Shown here: positions 16,685-18,674 of the stretch, piece by piece | Numbering within the stretch: the first letter of the stretch is position 1 | Layout: each line of letters opens with the position of its first letter | Origin: Pseudaestuariivita sp. | GTDB lineage: Bacteria; Pseudomonadota; Alphaproteobacteria; Rhodobacterales; Rhodobacteraceae | Assembly (NCBI GenBank): GCA_020629995.1 | Contig: JAHDCH010000007.1 | Coordinates: forward strand, 1-18,674 | Reading direction: 5' to 3' | Length of the DNA stretch: 18,674 nucleotides | Position numbers and translations under genes: made by a program | Notes under the pieces: generated by a model | The model's database searches: none | Seen by the model: the letters and a program-made list of their open reading frames with translations, nothing else | What the model was told of the DNA's origin: nothing

Positions 16685-17461
16685 TCAGCGCCCTTCGAAG
16701 GCCGGTTTGCGCTTTTCCGCGAAAGCCAGAACGCCTTCCTTGAAATCGCGGCTGTGACCGCATTGGCCCTGCAGGCGCGCCTCGATCACCAGTTGTTCGG
16801 CCAGCGAATTGCTGTCCGAGGCGCGCATCGCCTCCTTGATGGCGCCATAGGCGCGCGTGGGCCCCGCGGCCAGATGCGCCGCACGGGCCGCGATCACCGC
16901 GTCAAATTCCGCATCGGGCACGGCCTCCCAGATCAGTCCCCAGGCTTCGGCCTTGGTGGCGGGGATCTTTTCGGCGAACAGGGCTGCGCCCATCGCCTTG
17001 GCCCGGCCCGCAAGGCGCGGCATCGTCCAGGTGCCGCCCGCGTCCGGGATCAGCCCGATCCGGCTGAAGGCCTGCAGGAAATACGCGCTTTCGGCGGCAA
17101 TCACCACATCACAGGCCAGCGCCAGGTTCGCACCGGCCCCCGCCGCCGCGCCGTTGACGGCGGCAATCGTCGGGATCGCGCAATCGGCAATCGCGAGGAT
17201 CAACGGTCCGTATTCGTCGCGCAGCAGCCTCTCAAGGTCCAGCTTGCCCGCATTCGCCCCATCACCCAGATCCTGGCCCGAACAAAAGGCGCGGCCTGCG
17301 CCTGTGATCACCAGCACCTTGGCCTCGGCTTCGGACGCCTTCACGGCATGGGCCAGTTCGGCACGCATCTGGGTGGTCATCGCGTTCAGCTGATCAGGCC
17401 GGTCCAGCGTCAGCGTCGCGACGCCGTCCGAGATCGACAGGCGGATCGTGTCATAGTCCAT
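16685..17461 (-). CDS. Enoyl-CoA hydratase/isomerase family protein, PaaG-like
   Basis: 258 residues, the usual crotonase length. The ATG at 17461 (MDYDTIRLSI) is chosen because AAGGA lies upstream; an in-frame GTG at 17488 is possible but less likely. Crotonase features: the first oxyanion loop FCSGQDL (59-65), the second NGAAAGAGANLAL (103-115), and GLIPDAGGTWTMPRLAGRAKAMG, in which D140 replaces the Glu of typical hydratases. That Asp, and the EGVLAFAEKRKPAFEGR end, resemble PaaG, the ring-epoxide isomerase of phenylacetate degradation. No other paa gene is near: it follows ccmH on the same strand after 69 bases, so the substrate cannot be fixed from context. The family is sure, the specific role is not. 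Confidence 0.9.
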   Translation of the reverse strand: MDYDTIRLSISDGVATLTLDRPDQLNAMTTQMRAELAHAVKASEAEAKVLVITGAGRAFCSGQDLGDGANAGKLDLERLLRDEYGPLILAIADCAIPTIAAVNGAAAGAGANLALACDVVIAAESAYFLQAFSRIGLIPDAGGTWTMPRLAGRAKAMGAALFAEKIPATKAEAWGLIWEAVPDAEFDAVIAARAAHLAAGPTRAYGAIKEAMRASDSNSLAEQLVIEARLQGQCGHSRDFKEGVLAFAEKRKPAFEGR

Positions 17462-17481
17462 GGGCGGGGTCCTTCGTCCTT

Positions 17482-17517
17482 TGGGCACCGTGGTACCTTA
17501 GATAAGGCGGGTGCCCA
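17482..17517. promoter_or_regulatory. Nested inverted repeat between ccmH and the hydratase gene
   Basis: TGGGCACC (17482-17489) is the exact reverse complement of GGTGCCCA (17510-17517). Inside lies a second palindrome, CCTTA (17496-17500) with TAAGG (17503-17507). The element sits in the 69-base gap between the ccmH stop and the hydratase start. No T-run follows on the minus strand, so it is more likely an operator, a processing site or an mRNA-stabilising hairpin than a terminator. Confidence 0.5.
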
Positions 17518-17530
17518 GCAAAACCCAGCG

Positions 17531-17986
17531 TCACTCGTCCAGAATTTGCCGCAGGCGCGCCTGTTCTTCCTCGCTCAGCCGGTCGCCCCCTTCGGGCTGG
17601 GCCGCCGCACGGCCCCGGACAAAGGCGATGGCGGCAAAGGCCGCAAAGATCAGCATCGCCGGCCCGGCCAGCCAAAGAGCAAGGTTCGCGCCTCTGGTAC
17701 TGGGTGTCATGCGGACATATTCGCCGTAGCGCTCGACAAAAAAGTCGATGACCTCGGCGTCACTCTTGCCCTCGGTGATCAGCTGCCGCACCAGCAGCCG
17801 CGCATCACGCGCCCAGTCCGCATTGGACGAGGCGATGTTCTCTGACTGGCATTTGACGCAGCGCAGCTCGTCATCCAGCGCCTGTGCCCGTGCCTCCAGC
17901 GCCGGGTCGACCAGCATTTCGTCCGGCTCAACGGCCAGCGCGGGCGCTGCGATCAGCGCCACGATCAGGGCGATCCGCTTCATCAT
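17531..17986 (-). CDS. ccmH: Cytochrome c maturation protein CcmH (CycL type)
   Basis: 151 residues, the short CcmH/CycL form without the TPR domain (which would be CcmI/CycH). It is an inner-membrane protein with a periplasmic thiol domain that reduces or presents apocytochrome c for heme ligation. It shows a signal peptide (KRIALIVALIAAPALA), the redox motif LRCVKCQ with C43 and C46, NADWARDARLLVRQ, the RYGEYV motif, one transmembrane segment (about 103-124, LALWLAGPAMLIFAAFAAIA) and a short cytoplasmic tail. Its ATG overlaps the ccmF stop (ATGA, 17983-17986), so the two are translationally coupled. No ccmG lies between them, as in the Rhodobacter ccl1-ccl2 arrangement. Confidence 0.95.
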   Translation of the reverse strand: MMKRIALIVALIAAPALAVEPDEMLVDPALEARAQALDDELRCVKCQSENIASSNADWARDARLLVRQLITEGKSDAEVIDFFVERYGEYVRMTPSTRGANLALWLAGPAMLIFAAFAAIAFVRGRAAAQPEGGDRLSEEEQARLRQILDE

Positions 17987-18674
17987 TCCGCGGGCACCGC
18001 TTTGGCGGGGGTCGTCTTGCGCCCGCCCGCAGCCACCCGGAACCGCCGATCAGACAGCGAAATGAACCCGCCCAGGGCCATCAGGATGCAGCCCGCCCAG
18101 ATCCAGTTGGCCAGCGGTTTGATGAATGTCCGAACCGTCCAGCCGCCGCCCTGCTGCTGATCGCCGATCACCACATAGACGTCGCGCCACAGACGATAAT
18201 CGATGGCCGCTTCGGTCGTCGGCATCTGGGCCACCGGATAAATCCGCTTTTCCGGGAACAGACGCGCCAGCTCGTCGCCGCCGGGCGCGTCACGCAGGAT
18301 GATCTCGGCCATGGTCGAGATGTAATTGGGGCCCTGCACGTTCTGGACCTCCACAAGCTCCAGCTCGAACCCGTCTACTTCGAACGCGGCGCCGGGCTGG
18401 GCCACGCGAATATCCTCGACCTGCCAGGCCGTCAGGCCCGCGACACCTATAAAAGTGATGCCAAGGCCGGCATGCGCCACGGCCTTGCCCCAGTCGGCGC
18501 GCGGTAGCCGGAACAGGCGTCGCCAGCCGCTGCTGCCTGTGCGCAGCCACAGCTCGGTTGCCGCGCCAAAGACCAGCCATGCGCCGATGAAAAGCCCCAA
18601 AGGCGCCAAAGCCGATCGACCCGATTGCACCGCCCAGGCCAGCGCCGCCACGCCAAGCGCCAACACCAGCGCCA
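17983..18674 (-). CDS. ccmF: Cytochrome c heme lyase subunit CcmF, C-terminal part (5' partial)
   Basis: The frame runs off the right edge; about 230 C-terminal residues are visible. CcmF is the multi-spanning membrane core of the heme lyase that attaches heme to apocytochrome c together with CcmH and CcmI. Visible features are transmembrane helices near the right edge, a helix with the conserved-type histidine in KAVAHAGLGITFIGVAG, the large periplasmic domain including GPNYISTMAEI and FPEKRIYP, and the last helix WIWAGCILMALGGFISLSD followed by RRFR. The order ccmF-ccmH on one strand with a four-base overlap supports the call. Confidence 0.95.
   Translation of the reverse strand, partial: ALVLALGVAALAWAVQSGRSALAPLGLFIGAWLVFGAATELWLRTGSSGWRRLFRLPRADWGKAVAHAGLGITFIGVAGLTAWQVEDIRVAQPGAAFEVDGFELELVEVQNVQGPNYISTMAEIILRDAPGGDELARLFPEKRIYPVAQMPTTEAAIDYRLWRDVYVVIGDQQQGGGWTVRTFIKPLANWIWAGCILMALGGFISLSDRRFRVAAGGRKTTPAKAVPAE

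Noticed and set aside
1..18674. Mobile elements, CRISPR arrays, tRNA or rRNA genes
   Set aside because: No transposase- or integrase-like frame, no regularly spaced repeats with spacers, and no tRNA- or rRNA-like sequence recognised by eye on either strand.

Overview
The window looks like an ordinary chromosomal segment of an alphaproteobacterium of the Rhodobacterales (Roseobacter/Rhodobacter group). The signs are high GC with strong third-position G/C bias, an alphaproteobacterial-type LexA box (GAAC-N7-GAAC), the gene order trp - moaC - moeA - lexA - comEC - gltX - gltA that I associate with this class, and the ccmF-ccmH pair of Rhodobacter-type cytochrome c maturation loci. All family assignments come from reading the translated frames; no database search was run.

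Left part (1-8428): the C-terminal part of a PpiD/SurA-type periplasmic peptidyl-prolyl isomerase is followed closely by trpE. A membrane-anchored protein of the divergent polysaccharide deacetylase (YibQ) family lies on the minus strand, convergent with trpE and divergent from trpG, so it separates trpE from the rest of the pathway. Then come trpG, trpD, trpC, moaC and moeA. Four-base stop/start overlaps join trpG-trpD, trpD-trpC and moaC-moeA, and 4 bases separate trpC from moaC. This is probably one transcript coding for tryptophan synthesis steps (anthranilate synthase glutaminase, phosphoribosyl transfer, indole-glycerol phosphate synthesis) and molybdenum cofactor synthesis (MoaC early, MoeA late).

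Middle (8429-14249): lexA has its own promoter, with a perfect SOS box overlapping the -10, so autoregulation is clear from sequence. comEC is convergent with lexA and divergent from gltX (glutamyl-tRNA synthetase). gltA (citrate synthase) follows gltX and ends in a textbook intrinsic terminator.

Right part (14250-18674): a 264-base stretch with short direct and inverted repeats precedes a large acidic protein of about 697 residues that I do not recognise. It contains a clear internal tandem duplication (period exactly 170 codons) and no signal peptide, and it sits between two strong terminators, so it is probably a single-gene unit. On the minus strand, ccmF (partial), ccmH and a PaaG-like enoyl-CoA hydratase/isomerase run toward it and share the second terminator.

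There is no sign of a mobile element, CRISPR array, tRNA, rRNA or a new defence or biosynthetic system. The most interesting items are the duplicated acidic protein and its repeat-bearing upstream region, the YibQ-family protein that appears to have lost its catalytic residues, the palindromic element downstream of trpE, and the low-GC, rare-codon patch inside gltX.
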